DNA from: Brevibacillus laterosporus LMG 15441 | GTDB taxonomy: Bacteria; Bacillota; Bacilli; Brevibacillales; Brevibacillaceae | Length of the DNA: 64,000 nucleotides | Assembly (NCBI RefSeq): GCF_000219535.2 | Contig: NZ_CP007806.1 | Span: 2,018,501 to 2,082,500 of the forward strand | Direction of reading: 5' to 3' | Shown: in pieces, positions 16,529-23,990 of the stretch | How the letters are laid out: each line of letters begins with the position of its first letter | How positions within the stretch are numbered: position 1 is the first letter of the stretch | Notes under the pieces: generated by a model | Database searches by the model: none | Seen by the model: the letters and a program-made list of their open reading frames with translations, nothing else | Told to the model about the DNA's origin: nothing | Translations under genes and position numbers: made by a program

Positions 16529-17644
16529 ATGAAATTAGCTGAAGTACTCGTTTACGCTGATATTGCCCAATTACATCAGATTGCGAGACATTATGGTTAT
16601 CAGTGCGATCCGCATTCGAAAAACGAGTTGGTCACGACTTTAATGACCGGGCTGCGACATCAAAAGACAATACGAGCGGAGCTAGAGCAGCTTTCTTCGG
16701 CTGATCTGCACTTCCTGTTGCTGTTATTTCTGGATAAACGCGAGCGGTATACACTCGAGGATTTACTAGCAAAAGCAGCAATTGCACAAGTAGAGGAGTG
16801 TGAGGAAAAGAAGGAAGAGGCGCGTAAAAAAGTAGCGTTTGCCTTAAAACGAGGTTGGATGTTTCCCGCGAAGGGTAGGCTGCAAGGACAGTTTGAAATC
16901 CCAGTTGATATTCGTGAGCTGTATGTACAGACATGGATCCAGCACTTGCCTGGGATAAAAGTCCAGAATGAGGTCCCTAGTGCTTATCGTGATGAAGGAA
17001 CGGCTTTATTAGATGATATGCTGATTTTGCTCCGTTTCCTGCAAAATGAGCCTGTTCCTCTTACTCAAGATGGAGGCATGTACAGACGCTTTCAGGTACA
17101 GCTATTTCATTTTTTAAGCGTAAAAGAGGAACCACTTGCTCCACAGAAATGGCGTTTTGGATATGGATTGCATTTTGACCTATATCCAGACCGATTCTCG
17201 CTACTTTATGATTTTTGTTACCATAAAGGTTGGATTGCTGAGGATGGGAAGCACGTTTTTATCACACCGATTGGTTTAGAGGTTCTCCAACAAGGAATTA
17301 GCCTGCATACTCACAGTGATTGCATCCGTTTTTGGTTTCGTTTATATAAACGAGCGATTCCTAATCTTCCCTTGTTGGTTCAGTTGATAGCGATGCTAAC
17401 TTCTAATCAATGGTACTCCTCCCAACAGCTATCCGATTTGTTACTACCTTGGATGAAGTCTTTTTATTATGACAAACGCGAGGAAATCCTATCGAACCGT
17501 ATTTTAAAGATGATGGTTCATGTTGGATTGCTAAAGGTAGGACAATCGAGGGCAGGCGAGTGGGTTTATGAAAGAACGGACGTTTGCGAGGTTTGGCTGC
17601 GAGATTATAACGGTTTTGTCGATACCACCATATTAATGAAATGA
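16529..17644 (+). CDS. Uncharacterised protein with SAP-like N-terminus
   Basis: A 371-aa protein that was not recognised. The start at 16529 (MKLAEVLVYADIAQLHQIA) is chosen because AAGAAGG is 8 nt upstream; a longer frame from 16403 would overlap the previous terminator region and lacks a ribosome binding site. Residues about 8-45 (IAQLHQIARHYGYQ, KNELVTTLM) resemble SAP or Rho-N helical DNA-binding modules. The remainder is helical and mixed charge, with a segment about 85-115 rich in Glu/Lys and a C-terminal half that could hold winged-helix folds. No signal peptide or membrane segment. It sits between ypiA and an IDEAL-domain gene, 10 nt from the latter, so the two are probably co-transcribed. 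This gene is not part of the B. subtilis order. Confidence 0.7.
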   Translation: MKLAEVLVYADIAQLHQIARHYGYQCDPHSKNELVTTLMTGLRHQKTIRAELEQLSSADLHFLLLLFLDKRERYTLEDLLAKAAIAQVEECEEKKEEARKKVAFALKRGWMFPAKGRLQGQFEIPVDIRELYVQTWIQHLPGIKVQNEVPSAYRDEGTALLDDMLILLRFLQNEPVPLTQDGGMYRRFQVQLFHFLSVKEEPLAPQKWRFGYGLHFDLYPDRFSLLYDFCYHKGWIAEDGKHVFITPIGLEVLQQGISLHTHSDCIRFWFRLYKRAIPNLPLLVQLIAMLTSNQWYSSQQLSDLLLPWMKSFYYDKREEILSNRILKMMVHVGLLKVGQSRAGEWVYERTDVCEVWLRDYNGFVDTTILMK

Positions 17645-17654
17645 GGGACTAGTC

Positions 17655-17861
17655 ATGGAACAGTCCAAGTACTTGGGCAATGGTTTTATGTCGGGATTGC
17701 TATCGGAGATCATGATTGATCAGCAGGTGAGAGAATTTCGCAAGCGCACACTATATAAAGAGATTGATGAAGCATTGGCTGTAAAAAATAAGGAAAAGTT
17801 TCTAATGCTGACAAATGAATTGAAAGAATTACTAACATATGAGATAACTGAAACAGGTTAA
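17655..17861 (+). CDS. IDEAL-domain protein (YpiB C-terminal homologue)
   Basis: A 68-aa protein whose second half, about residues 36-58 (IDEALAVKNKEKFLMLTNEL), is the IDEAL domain, named for that literal motif. In B. subtilis the gene at this position, ypiB, encodes a UPF0302 domain followed by an IDEAL domain; here only the IDEAL part plus a short N-terminus is present. The frame is intact, has its own ribosome binding site (GAGGGAC, 7 nt before ATG), and ends before a terminator, so it looks like a real short gene rather than a fragment. The domain is thought to mediate protein contacts; the partner is unknown. Confidence 0.85.
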   Translation: MEQSKYLGNGFMSGLLSEIMIDQQVREFRKRTLYKEIDEALAVKNKEKFLMLTNELKELLTYEITETG

Positions 17862-17871
17862 AAAATGAGGA

Positions 17872-17895
17872 GCTCGCTTGTAAGCGGGCGTTTTT
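17872..17895 (+). terminator. Terminator after the IDEAL-domain gene
   Basis: GCTCGCTT (17872-17879) pairs with AAGCGGGC (17882-17889), one G-U pair, followed by GTTTTT. The loop is only two bases (GT), so the top of the stem probably opens. Confidence 0.75.
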
Positions 17896-17937
17896 CCTCG
17901 TTTTAGCTTAAGATAACGGGGAGAGGCGGTACGCACT

Positions 17938-18375
17938 ATGCAATGGAATGTAGAAGAACTGCAAGGATTTGAGGCAGTTAGACCTTATTATGATTCAGCA
18001 ATTTTACCGCATTACATATTTGACAAGAAGCTATCAATTGCAACAAATGCTACACGTATGGGTTACCTCTCTAGTCTGGCTATGGCTGTGGAACAACGAT
18101 TGAAGGGAAGAATCGTGTTGTTTCCCCTCATGTATCAGATAAAAGAGGATGCCGCAGGACCCAACGAGATTCAATTACCCAATGAATTTGACTATCATTT
18201 TATTTTACGTTTTTCTGGAATCGATGTTCATCTACCACAATACCAGGATGTAGACACTCATGTGGAGTTCTTAACGATCAGTGATGAAGATTTAGAGTCA
18301 GAGATTCGCTTTCAAATTACATGTGATGTTTTATATCAAGAGATTTTACAAATTTGGCAAAAACATAAAAGATAG
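17938..18375 (+). CDS. ypiF: DUF2487 family protein, YpiF-like
   Basis: A 145-aa soluble protein of unknown function beginning MQWNVEELQGFEAVRPYYD. It has no signal peptide or membrane segment. Its placement directly before qcrABC and after ypiB matches ypiF (DUF2487) of B. subtilis, and the length is right for that family. Conserved-looking blocks are LPHYIFDKKLSIATNAT and GRIVLFPLMYQI. The ribosome binding site is GGGGAGAGGCGG. A large hairpin follows the stop, and qcrA has its own promoter, so ypiF is probably not in the qcr transcript. Confidence 0.8.
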   Translation: MQWNVEELQGFEAVRPYYDSAILPHYIFDKKLSIATNATRMGYLSSLAMAVEQRLKGRIVLFPLMYQIKEDAAGPNEIQLPNEFDYHFILRFSGIDVHLPQYQDVDTHVEFLTISDEDLESEIRFQITCDVLYQEILQIWQKHKR

Positions 18376-18393
18376 ACTATTTTATAGAAATGT

Positions 18394-18453
18394 AAGAAAG
18401 GGAATTTACTTTTCGCCAGACAAGCCTAATTCTGGATGAGTAATCCCTTTCTT
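18394..18453 (+). terminator. Long imperfect hairpin after ypiF
   Basis: AAGAAAGGGA (18394-18403) pairs with TCCCTTTCTT (18444-18453). Inside, TTACT (18406-18410) pairs with AGTAA (18439-18443) and CCAGA (18416-18420) with TCTGG (18431-18435). The T run is poor, so it may protect the 3' end or terminate weakly. It lies in the 339-nt gap before qcrA; the remainder of that gap holds the qcr promoter and about 75 nt of leader. Confidence 0.5.
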
Positions 18454-18609
18454 TCCAATAACAGGGTGAAAAAGAGACGAAATGATAAGGATTTTTGGAT
18501 AACTCTTCCTTTTTCAACCTAATTTGCCTGAATTGTGTTGAATTTTTGACAAAATCTTAACATTATCAGTATTTTCGCAAAGCAATGGTTACTCTAAAGA
18601 GTCATATTA

Positions 18610-18638
18610 TTGACATTACTTGAGGGGTTAGCTATTAT
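18610..18638 (+). promoter_or_regulatory. Sigma-A promoter of qcrABC
   Basis: TTGACA (18610-18615), 17-bp spacer, TATTAT (18633-18638), about 75 bp before qcrA. A second, weaker candidate is TTGACA at 18546-18551 with TATTTT at 18570-18575 (18-bp spacer). Confidence 0.65.
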
Positions 18639-18714
18639 TGGTCTTGACCTAGTGTTTCCTATATGCATGTAGTCGAAATCTGAAAGAAATCTAACAGGAT
18701 AAGGAGGGAAATAG

Positions 18715-19230
18715 ATGAGCAAAAAAGAAATTTCCAGACGTACGTTTCTAAACTATGCGCTCATGGGAACTGGTGGTTTCTTGGCTGCAGGTATGATCAC
18801 ACCAATGATTCGCTTTGCCATTGATCCTGTGCTGAAAACTTCGGCTGCTGGAGATAAAGTTGCGGTTGGAAATGTAAGCGATTTTGGGCCGGAACCAAAG
18901 AACGTGAACTTTACTCTTCATACTAAAGACGGCTGGTATGAATCAGAAACAACAATGTCTGCCTGGATTCGCAAGCTAGAAGATGGTAAGCTGTTGGCAT
19001 TGTCGCCTGTCTGTAAGCACTTGGGCTGTACCGTGAGCTGGAATTCAAGTGAAGATTTTAAAAACGAGTACTTTTGCCCATGTCACTTTGGTAGGTATGC
19101 AATTAATGGAGAGCACATTCTGAATACTCCGCCAACTCAATCGCTTGATGAGTACGAAGTAGAAATTAAAGATGGTAAAGTTTACTTAGGTAAAATTGTA
19201 CCAAATCCACGTCCAGGGGTGAGCGGATAA
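18715..19230 (+). CDS. qcrA: Menaquinol:cytochrome c reductase, Rieske iron-sulfur subunit
   Basis: QcrA carries the [2Fe-2S] cluster of the b6c-type complex, passing electrons from menaquinol to cytochrome c on the outer membrane face. The 171-aa protein has a twin-arginine-like N-terminus (SRRTFLNY, residues 7-14) and a membrane anchor at about 14-36. The two Rieske boxes are C100-K-H102-L-G-C105 and C121-P-C123-H124-F-G; the Cys/His cluster ligands and the disulfide pair are all present. GGAGGGAAATAG precedes the ATG. It is first in qcrABC and one nucleotide from qcrB. The length equals the Bacillus homologues. Confidence 0.97.
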   Translation: MSKKEISRRTFLNYALMGTGGFLAAGMITPMIRFAIDPVLKTSAAGDKVAVGNVSDFGPEPKNVNFTLHTKDGWYESETTMSAWIRKLEDGKLLALSPVCKHLGCTVSWNSSEDFKNEYFCPCHFGRYAINGEHILNTPPTQSLDEYEVEIKDGKVYLGKIVPNPRPGVSG

Positions 19231-19231
19231 A

Positions 19232-19903
19232 ATGATACAAAAAATGTATGATTGGGTGGACGAACGCCTAAATATCACTCCTATGTGGCGTGATCTGGCT
19301 GACCATGAAGTACCTGAACACGTAAATCCCGCACATCACTTTTCAGCGTTCGTTTACTGTTTTGGGGGCCTTACTTTTTTTATTACTGTAATTCAGATTT
19401 TATCTGGAATGTTTTTGACCATGTATTATGTTCCAGACATCATTAATGCTTATGAGTCCGTAAAATACTTACAAACTGAAGTTGCTTTTGGTGTAATCGT
19501 TCGCGGTATGCATCATTGGGGCGCAAGTTTAGTAATCGTCATGATGTTCCTACATACCTTACGTGTCTTCTTCACAGGATCTTATAAAAAACCACGCGAA
19601 TTAAACTGGATTGTAGGGATGTTAATTTTCTTCGTTATGCTTGGACTAGGCTTTACTGGTTATCTTTTACCTTGGGATAACACAGCCTATTTCGCTACAA
19701 AAGTAGGGCTTCAAATCGCAGACTCAATTCCGATAATTGGACCTTATGCGAAAACTTTGTTAACGGGTGGAGAAATTGTCGGAGCGCAAACGCTTACTCG
19801 TTTCTTCGCTATCCATGTATTCTTCTTGCCAGCTGGCTTGTTGGGATTATTGGGTGCTCACTTTATTATGATTCGTGTACAAGGTATTTCTGGACCTCTA
19901 TAA
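19232..19903 (+). CDS. qcrB: Menaquinol:cytochrome c reductase, cytochrome b subunit
   Basis: A 223-aa cytochrome b6-type subunit with four membrane spans. It binds two b hemes through paired histidines (RGMHHWGASLVIV, FLHTLRVF, and FFAIHVFFLPAG with LLGAHFIMI) and, by analogy with b6, a covalent heme c through the cysteine in VYCFGG. The amphipathic N-terminus MYDWVDERLNITPMW and NPAHHFSAF are almost identical to the Bacillus protein. It begins directly after qcrA and is followed after 30 nt by qcrC, as in the canonical operon. Confidence 0.97.
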   Translation: MIQKMYDWVDERLNITPMWRDLADHEVPEHVNPAHHFSAFVYCFGGLTFFITVIQILSGMFLTMYYVPDIINAYESVKYLQTEVAFGVIVRGMHHWGASLVIVMMFLHTLRVFFTGSYKKPRELNWIVGMLIFFVMLGLGFTGYLLPWDNTAYFATKVGLQIADSIPIIGPYAKTLLTGGEIVGAQTLTRFFAIHVFFLPAGLLGLLGAHFIMIRVQGISGPL

Positions 19904-19933
19904 AACTAGTCTTCAACAATAGGAGGAATTAGC

Positions 19934-20728
19934 ATGGCAAAACAGGATAAAAATGCTACCTTCGTTGGAGACTCTCGGATCTCAGCGAAGCGCATGCCAA
20001 ATGTGTCACCTTCGTATTCTGACTATCCAGGAACCACTGAACCGTTTTGGCCAAACTTTCTGTTAAAAGAGTGGATGGTTGCTGCGGTTTGTTTGCTTGG
20101 TTTCTTGGTGTTAACGGTTTCACATGAATCACCACTAACAGCAAAAGCTGACCCAAATGATACTTCTTTTATTCCAGTACCGGACTGGTATTTCTTGTTC
20201 CTGTACCAATTATTGAAGTATCCATGGGCAGCAGGTGATCACGTACTGCTTGGCGTAATCGGTATTCCGGGCATTGCTTTTGGTGCTATGATTCTAGCGC
20301 CATTCCTTGATACAGGTAAAGACAGACGTCCAATTCGTCGTCCTGTTGCAACTGGACTTATGCTTCTGTCCTTGTTCTCCATCTTCTTCTTAACTTGGGC
20401 AGCTCATGACGAGCATGAAAAACAGTTAGCTAAGCTAGGTGGCGGTAGCGGCGGCGGTGGAGGAGGAGCTCCTGCTGCTGCAGCGAAGGCTGATCCGAAC
20501 TTTAAAGCTGACCCATTGTGGGCAGCAAATCAGTCTTGTATTGGGTGTCATGGTGGAAATCTTGAAGGCGGTATGGGACCTAATCTACAAAAAATTGGTT
20601 CAACCCTAAGCGCTGAGGATATCCACAAAACCATTGCAGAAGGAAAAGGTGATATGCCAGGTGGTATGTTTAAAGGATCAGATGAGGATCTGAAAAAACT
20701 GGTAGATTACCTAGCGAGTTTGAAATAG
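19934..20728 (+). CDS. qcrC: Menaquinol:cytochrome c reductase, subunit IV-cytochrome c fusion
   Basis: A 264-aa fusion. Residues 1-155 are the subunit IV-like membrane part with three spans and the quinol-site PDWYFLFLYQLLKYP (a variant of PEWY). A Gly/Ala-rich linker (about 168-185, GGGSGGGGGGAP) leads to a cytochrome c domain with heme motif C202-I-G-C-H206 and candidate axial methionines at 241 or 245. The fusion architecture is that of Bacillus QcrC. A terminator follows, closing the qcrABC operon. The linker is unusually glycine-rich. Confidence 0.97.
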   Translation: MAKQDKNATFVGDSRISAKRMPNVSPSYSDYPGTTEPFWPNFLLKEWMVAAVCLLGFLVLTVSHESPLTAKADPNDTSFIPVPDWYFLFLYQLLKYPWAAGDHVLLGVIGIPGIAFGAMILAPFLDTGKDRRPIRRPVATGLMLLSLFSIFFLTWAAHDEHEKQLAKLGGGSGGGGGGAPAAAAKADPNFKADPLWAANQSCIGCHGGNLEGGMGPNLQKIGSTLSAEDIHKTIAEGKGDMPGGMFKGSDEDLKKLVDYLASLK

Positions 20729-20738
20729 CAAAGCACGA

Positions 20739-20776
20739 AAGCTGGCTGATGACCTCGGTCAGCTTTTCTTATTTTT
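20739..20776 (+). terminator. Terminator after qcrC
   Basis: AAGCTGGCTG (20739-20748) pairs with CGGTCAGCTT (20756-20765) including two G-U pairs, followed by TTCTTATTTTT. Confidence 0.75.
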
Positions 20777-20916
20777 GGAGACTATACATAATAGACAGTT
20801 CGACACGCAACTGTAACACAATTCTTACAAACGTGTGTACATTGGTTGCAGATGGAAGTTGGTACATGTAAACTAGAGAGGTATCTTTTTACAGCTAATA
20901 GGGGTGACGTAAGGAA

Positions 20917-21528
20917 ATGAAATGGATGTGGCTCTGGTTTCTAGGATCATTGAAAAAATCGTGGTTTCTCTGGACATTGTTCTTCATTAACTTTTTCGGG
21001 ACAATCTACGGTTTTTACTGGTATAAGGACCAACTTGCAGATGTAGCTGCCTATAATTCGCCCTATTTGCTGTTATTTGTCCCAGATAGCCCTACTGGGA
21101 GCGGACTATTTACTCTAGTTATCTTCATGTATATATTGGGGCGAAATGTTCCAATATTGGAAGCGGTAGCATCAGTTACGAACTTTAAATACGGAATGTG
21201 GGCAGTTGGAGTTATTATTGCAGGCTGGTCCCTTGGCAACGAAGTTCGTTGGCAGGATTTGATGCTTTTAGCGTCCCATTTGGGCATGGCAGTAGAGTCA
21301 ATACTATATGCTCGTTACTATCAAATAACGTGGTTGGGGCTTGGAATAGCAGCGCTTTGGGTGTTAAATAACGATTTTCTCGATTACGTAATGGAAATTC
21401 ACCCGTACCTGCCAACACCACTGGTTCCATATACCGGTATCGTGGGCTTGTGCACGGTTGTTTTAAGCTTGCTTTCCATCGCGACTATTTATTATTTACA
21501 TACACGAGCGAATAAAAATCAGGTCTAA
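20917..21528 (+). CDS. ypjA: DUF1405 integral membrane protein, YpjA-like
   Basis: A 203-aa polytopic membrane protein of unknown function with about five to six hydrophobic spans (first at about 14-34, WFLWTLFFINFFGTIYGFYW; last at about 172-195). The motif NFFGTIYGFYWYKDQL and the position after qcrC match YpjA/DUF1405. Start at 20917 (GGGGTGA 9 nt upstream); an in-frame ATG at 20923 with TAAGGAA is an alternative. The end lies 48 nt before ypjB, with a terminator-like hairpin between them. Confidence 0.82.
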   Translation: MKWMWLWFLGSLKKSWFLWTLFFINFFGTIYGFYWYKDQLADVAAYNSPYLLLFVPDSPTGSGLFTLVIFMYILGRNVPILEAVASVTNFKYGMWAVGVIIAGWSLGNEVRWQDLMLLASHLGMAVESILYARYYQITWLGLGIAALWVLNNDFLDYVMEIHPYLPTPLVPYTGIVGLCTVVLSLLSIATIYYLHTRANKNQV

Positions 21529-21534
21529 TCTTGT

Positions 21535-21577
21535 CCTCCATTCCATAGTCTGTACTATGGGAAAGGAGGTTTTTTTG
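21535..21577 (+). promoter_or_regulatory. Terminator-like hairpin containing the ypjB Shine-Dalgarno
   Basis: CCTCC (21535-21539) pairs with GGAGG (21565-21569), and CCATAG (21543-21548) with CTATGG (21555-21560). Seven T residues (21570-21576) follow directly, then the GTG start of ypjB. The strand AAAGGAGG is both the 3' arm and the ribosome binding site. The same element can terminate transcription from ypjA or hide the start site in RNA. Confidence 0.65.
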
Positions 21578-22395
21578 TGCCAAAAAACATCAAAATGCTA
21601 CTGCTCTTATTGGTGGTGGGATTTCTATTATCCATGCCGATTAGTTACTTTGTGACAAAAATGAACCAACCGCCAGAAGAAAAACATTTGGCTGAATTAG
21701 ATAAGGTGGCAGGGGAGATGCTACGAGCTACTGAAAAAGGAGATTATGACACAGCAAAACTTAAAATAGAGAGGTTAGCTTCTCAATTTCCCAATGAAAC
21801 CCTTCCTATATCTTTACGGATTGAGAGTCTGAATGCTGTAACACAGTCCATTTTATCAGCCAAAAAAGCCTATACAAATCCAAAAACGACAGAGAATCGG
21901 TTGTTGTGGCATGCCACGCAGGTGAGAGTAGCTGTAGATGCTCTGAGCCATCAAAGGAGTCCTATGTGGCGCACTTATTATAATTCCTACTCAAAGCAAA
22001 TGCAGAATCTACTGCAAGCCGCTGTGGAGCGAGATACCGAGACCCTTCGAGCGCAATATGAAGAAAATTACCAGTTGTATTTAGCACTACGGCCTGCAAT
22101 GACGATCCAATTAAAAGAACAGGCAATGGATAAGGTAACACGTAAATATGAAGAAATAGCCAAGCATCTATTAAATCAAAAGCTGGATTGGCAAATAATG
22201 CGTTCTTCTATCAGAGAACTGAGTAGTACGATGCAGGAAGCGTTTGTTGGGGAGGATCAGACTGCTGTGGGATCATTTATGGATAACCCAGAATCAACAT
22301 ATCGTCTGATGGTTTGGATCTCGACATTAGTGACTGTTTCACTAGCATATGTAGCTTGGATAAAGTACTCTGCTATGAAGCAACGAAGAATCTAA
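21577..22395 (+). CDS. ypjB: Sporulation protein YpjB family
   Basis: A 272-aa protein with an N-terminal hydrophobic segment (about residues 6-24, LLLLLVVGFLLSMPISYFV) and a second near the C-terminus (about 243-262). The helical region between them, with the block LDKVAGEMLRATEKGDYDTA, would lie outside the cytoplasm. This layout and the position between ypjA and the ypjC-ypjD region fit the YpjB family, which is annotated as sporulation-related; the molecular role is not known. The start is the GTG at 21577 with AAAGGAGG 7 nt upstream. A bidirectional terminator follows. Confidence 0.75.
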   Translation: MPKNIKMLLLLLVVGFLLSMPISYFVTKMNQPPEEKHLAELDKVAGEMLRATEKGDYDTAKLKIERLASQFPNETLPISLRIESLNAVTQSILSAKKAYTNPKTTENRLLWHATQVRVAVDALSHQRSPMWRTYYNSYSKQMQNLLQAAVERDTETLRAQYEENYQLYLALRPAMTIQLKEQAMDKVTRKYEEIAKHLLNQKLDWQIMRSSIRELSSTMQEAFVGEDQTAVGSFMDNPESTYRLMVWISTLVTVSLAYVAWIKYSAMKQRRI

Positions 22396-22419
22396 TGCGG
22401 AATGGAACGATTCATCACG

Positions 22420-22455
22420 AAAAAAGACCTCCTCACAATCAGAGAGGTCTTTTTT
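22420..22455. terminator. Bidirectional terminator between ypjB and the YitT-family gene
   Basis: AAAAAAGACCTC (22420-22431) is the exact reverse complement of GAGGTCTTTTTT (22444-22455), so both strands give a stem ending in a U tract between two convergent genes. Confidence 0.9.
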
Positions 22456-22566
22456 GAAGTAATCAAGATGAGATCACTCATGGGATGCGTAGAGATTCGC
22501 AAGTATCCATGAGAACACCCAAAAGTCTTGATAATTCAAACTACAGATATAAGGCACAATGACATT

Positions 22567-23430
22567 TTATGTTTGGCGCAAGGGCTTTTTATTTTCATCA
22601 AATGTAAAACCCTCACCTAAAACTTCATGAACCTCGCTAACGATCACAAAAGCATGAGGGTCAATTTCATTCATAAGGTTTTTAAGACGAGGGACTTCAT
22701 TTCTGCTAACAACACAGTAGACAATCTCCTTCTCCATGCCTGAGAAGGCCCCTTTTCCATTTAGAATCGTGACACCTCGCCCTGTGGTCAGAATCTCCTG
22801 CGCTATTTTTTGAGGGTACTCCGATACGATCATTAAAGCTTTGCCAGCATATGCCCCGTCCTGGAAAAAGTCTATGACACGTGCAGCAATATAGACACAG
22901 ACCAAGGTATACATAGCGTTTTGAATAGATAAGTAGACCAGAGAGGCACCGACTACTAGAATGTCACCCATGAGTAAGGTGCGGCCCATACTGATCCCAA
23001 ACATTTTGTTTAATAAGCGGGCGATAATATCGACACCGCCTGTCGTTCCACCATAACGGAAAATAATTCCAAGCCCGCTGCCGATTGCTACTCCGGCAAA
23101 TAATGCAGCAAGTAAAGTGTCGCCCAATTTTTCATAATCTAAAATCATGCCAAATACTGACAGCGAAACAGATAAAGAAACCGTTCCCACAAGGGTGTAA
23201 AAAAAGCTGACCTTCCCTAACAACCGATATCCAATAAAGAATAAAGGAAGATTGAGTAATAGATACACAATCCCTTGATCAATAGCTGGAAAGGCTAGCT
23301 TGATCAGGATACTGATCCCTGTGATACCGCCTTCTGCCAGTCCGTTCGGAATGTTAAAAGCGTTAATGCCAAAACCCATGATGATAGAACCGAGGATAAT
23401 TGCCAATATGTTCTTTAAATGCAATTTCAT
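22567..23430 (-). CDS. YitT family membrane protein (YpjC-like)
   Basis: A 287-aa protein with five to six membrane spans in the first 180 residues (KLHLKNILAIILGSIIMGFG, IVYLLLNLPLFFIGYRLLG, and so on) and a soluble C-terminal domain of about 90 residues (DUF2179-like, with GKGAFSGMEKEIVYCVVSR). This is the YitT/YpjC/YqfU architecture; the transported substrate is unknown. The start at 23430 is chosen because AAAAGGAGAG lies just upstream on this strand; a 14-residue longer form lacks a ribosome binding site. In B. subtilis ypjC is in this position but on the same strand as its neighbours. Here it is inverted and transcribed toward ypjB. Confidence 0.88.
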   Translation of the reverse strand: MKLHLKNILAIILGSIIMGFGINAFNIPNGLAEGGITGISILIKLAFPAIDQGIVYLLLNLPLFFIGYRLLGKVSFFYTLVGTVSLSVSLSVFGMILDYEKLGDTLLAALFAGVAIGSGLGIIFRYGGTTGGVDIIARLLNKMFGISMGRTLLMGDILVVGASLVYLSIQNAMYTLVCVYIAARVIDFFQDGAYAGKALMIVSEYPQKIAQEILTTGRGVTILNGKGAFSGMEKEIVYCVVSRNEVPRLKNLMNEIDPHAFVIVSEVHEVLGEGFTFDENKKPLRQT

Positions 23431-23646
23431 GAAGGGAAATCTCTCCTTTTCCGGTAAATCAAAAGGTAGCAAACATGCTGACTGTACACAGGTAGGAAAA
23501 ACTTGCTTGTAACCCTAATCAGAGTCATTATAAAGGAGGTTTTTTGCCTTGTCTATTTATGATACACTTTAGCCAATGGGATTTTTGATTAATTGGCTTG
23601 CTTACATAGTTTGCTCGGTTTTGGGTCTAGTATGAGGGAGGAAAAA

Positions 23647-23979
23647 ATGGATAATAAAAAAACATTACAAGAAATTCAAGAAGAAGTGGATCAGTATATC
23701 TCTCAGTTTAAAGAAGGGTATTTTTCTCCGTTAGCTATGTTGGCTCGTATGACTGAGGAAGTAGGAGAGCTAGCTCGTGAAATTAATCATTATTATGGAG
23801 AAAAGCCTAAGAAATCAACTGAAGCAGAAAAAACCGTTGAAGATGAACTAGGAGATGTTTTCTTCATTGTCTTATGTTTTGCCAATTCTCTTGGTATCGA
23901 TTTGCAGGAAGCGTTCGATCGAATTATGCACAAGTTTAATACTCGTGACAAGGATAGATGGACCAGAATAGAAGAGTAG
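23647..23979 (+). CDS. ypjD: MazG-like nucleotide pyrophosphohydrolase, YpjD-like
   Basis: A 110-aa all-alpha NTP pyrophosphohydrolase-like protein. The metal-binding MazG pattern is visible: EEVGELAREI (ExxE) and, later, EDELGDVFFIVLC (ExxD). Such enzymes hydrolyse non-canonical NTPs to NMP and PPi. The ATG at 23647 follows GAGGGAGG; upstream in-frame codons lack this. Position before dapB matches ypjD of B. subtilis. dapB starts 11 nt after the stop, so they are co-transcribed. Confidence 0.9.
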   Translation: MDNKKTLQEIQEEVDQYISQFKEGYFSPLAMLARMTEEVGELAREINHYYGEKPKKSTEAEKTVEDELGDVFFIVLCFANSLGIDLQEAFDRIMHKFNTRDKDRWTRIEE

Positions 23980-23990
23980 GAGAGGGTAGG

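Noticed and set aside
18533-18552. Rex-like operator (TTGT...ACAA with AATT centre) upstream of qcrA
   Set aside because: Only the outer TTGT/ACAA match; the inner GAA/TTC of the Rex consensus is not present in both halves.
23554-23577. Seven-codon TTG frame after AAAGGAGG at 23534-23541
   Set aside because: Too short to support; no link to the next gene was visible.
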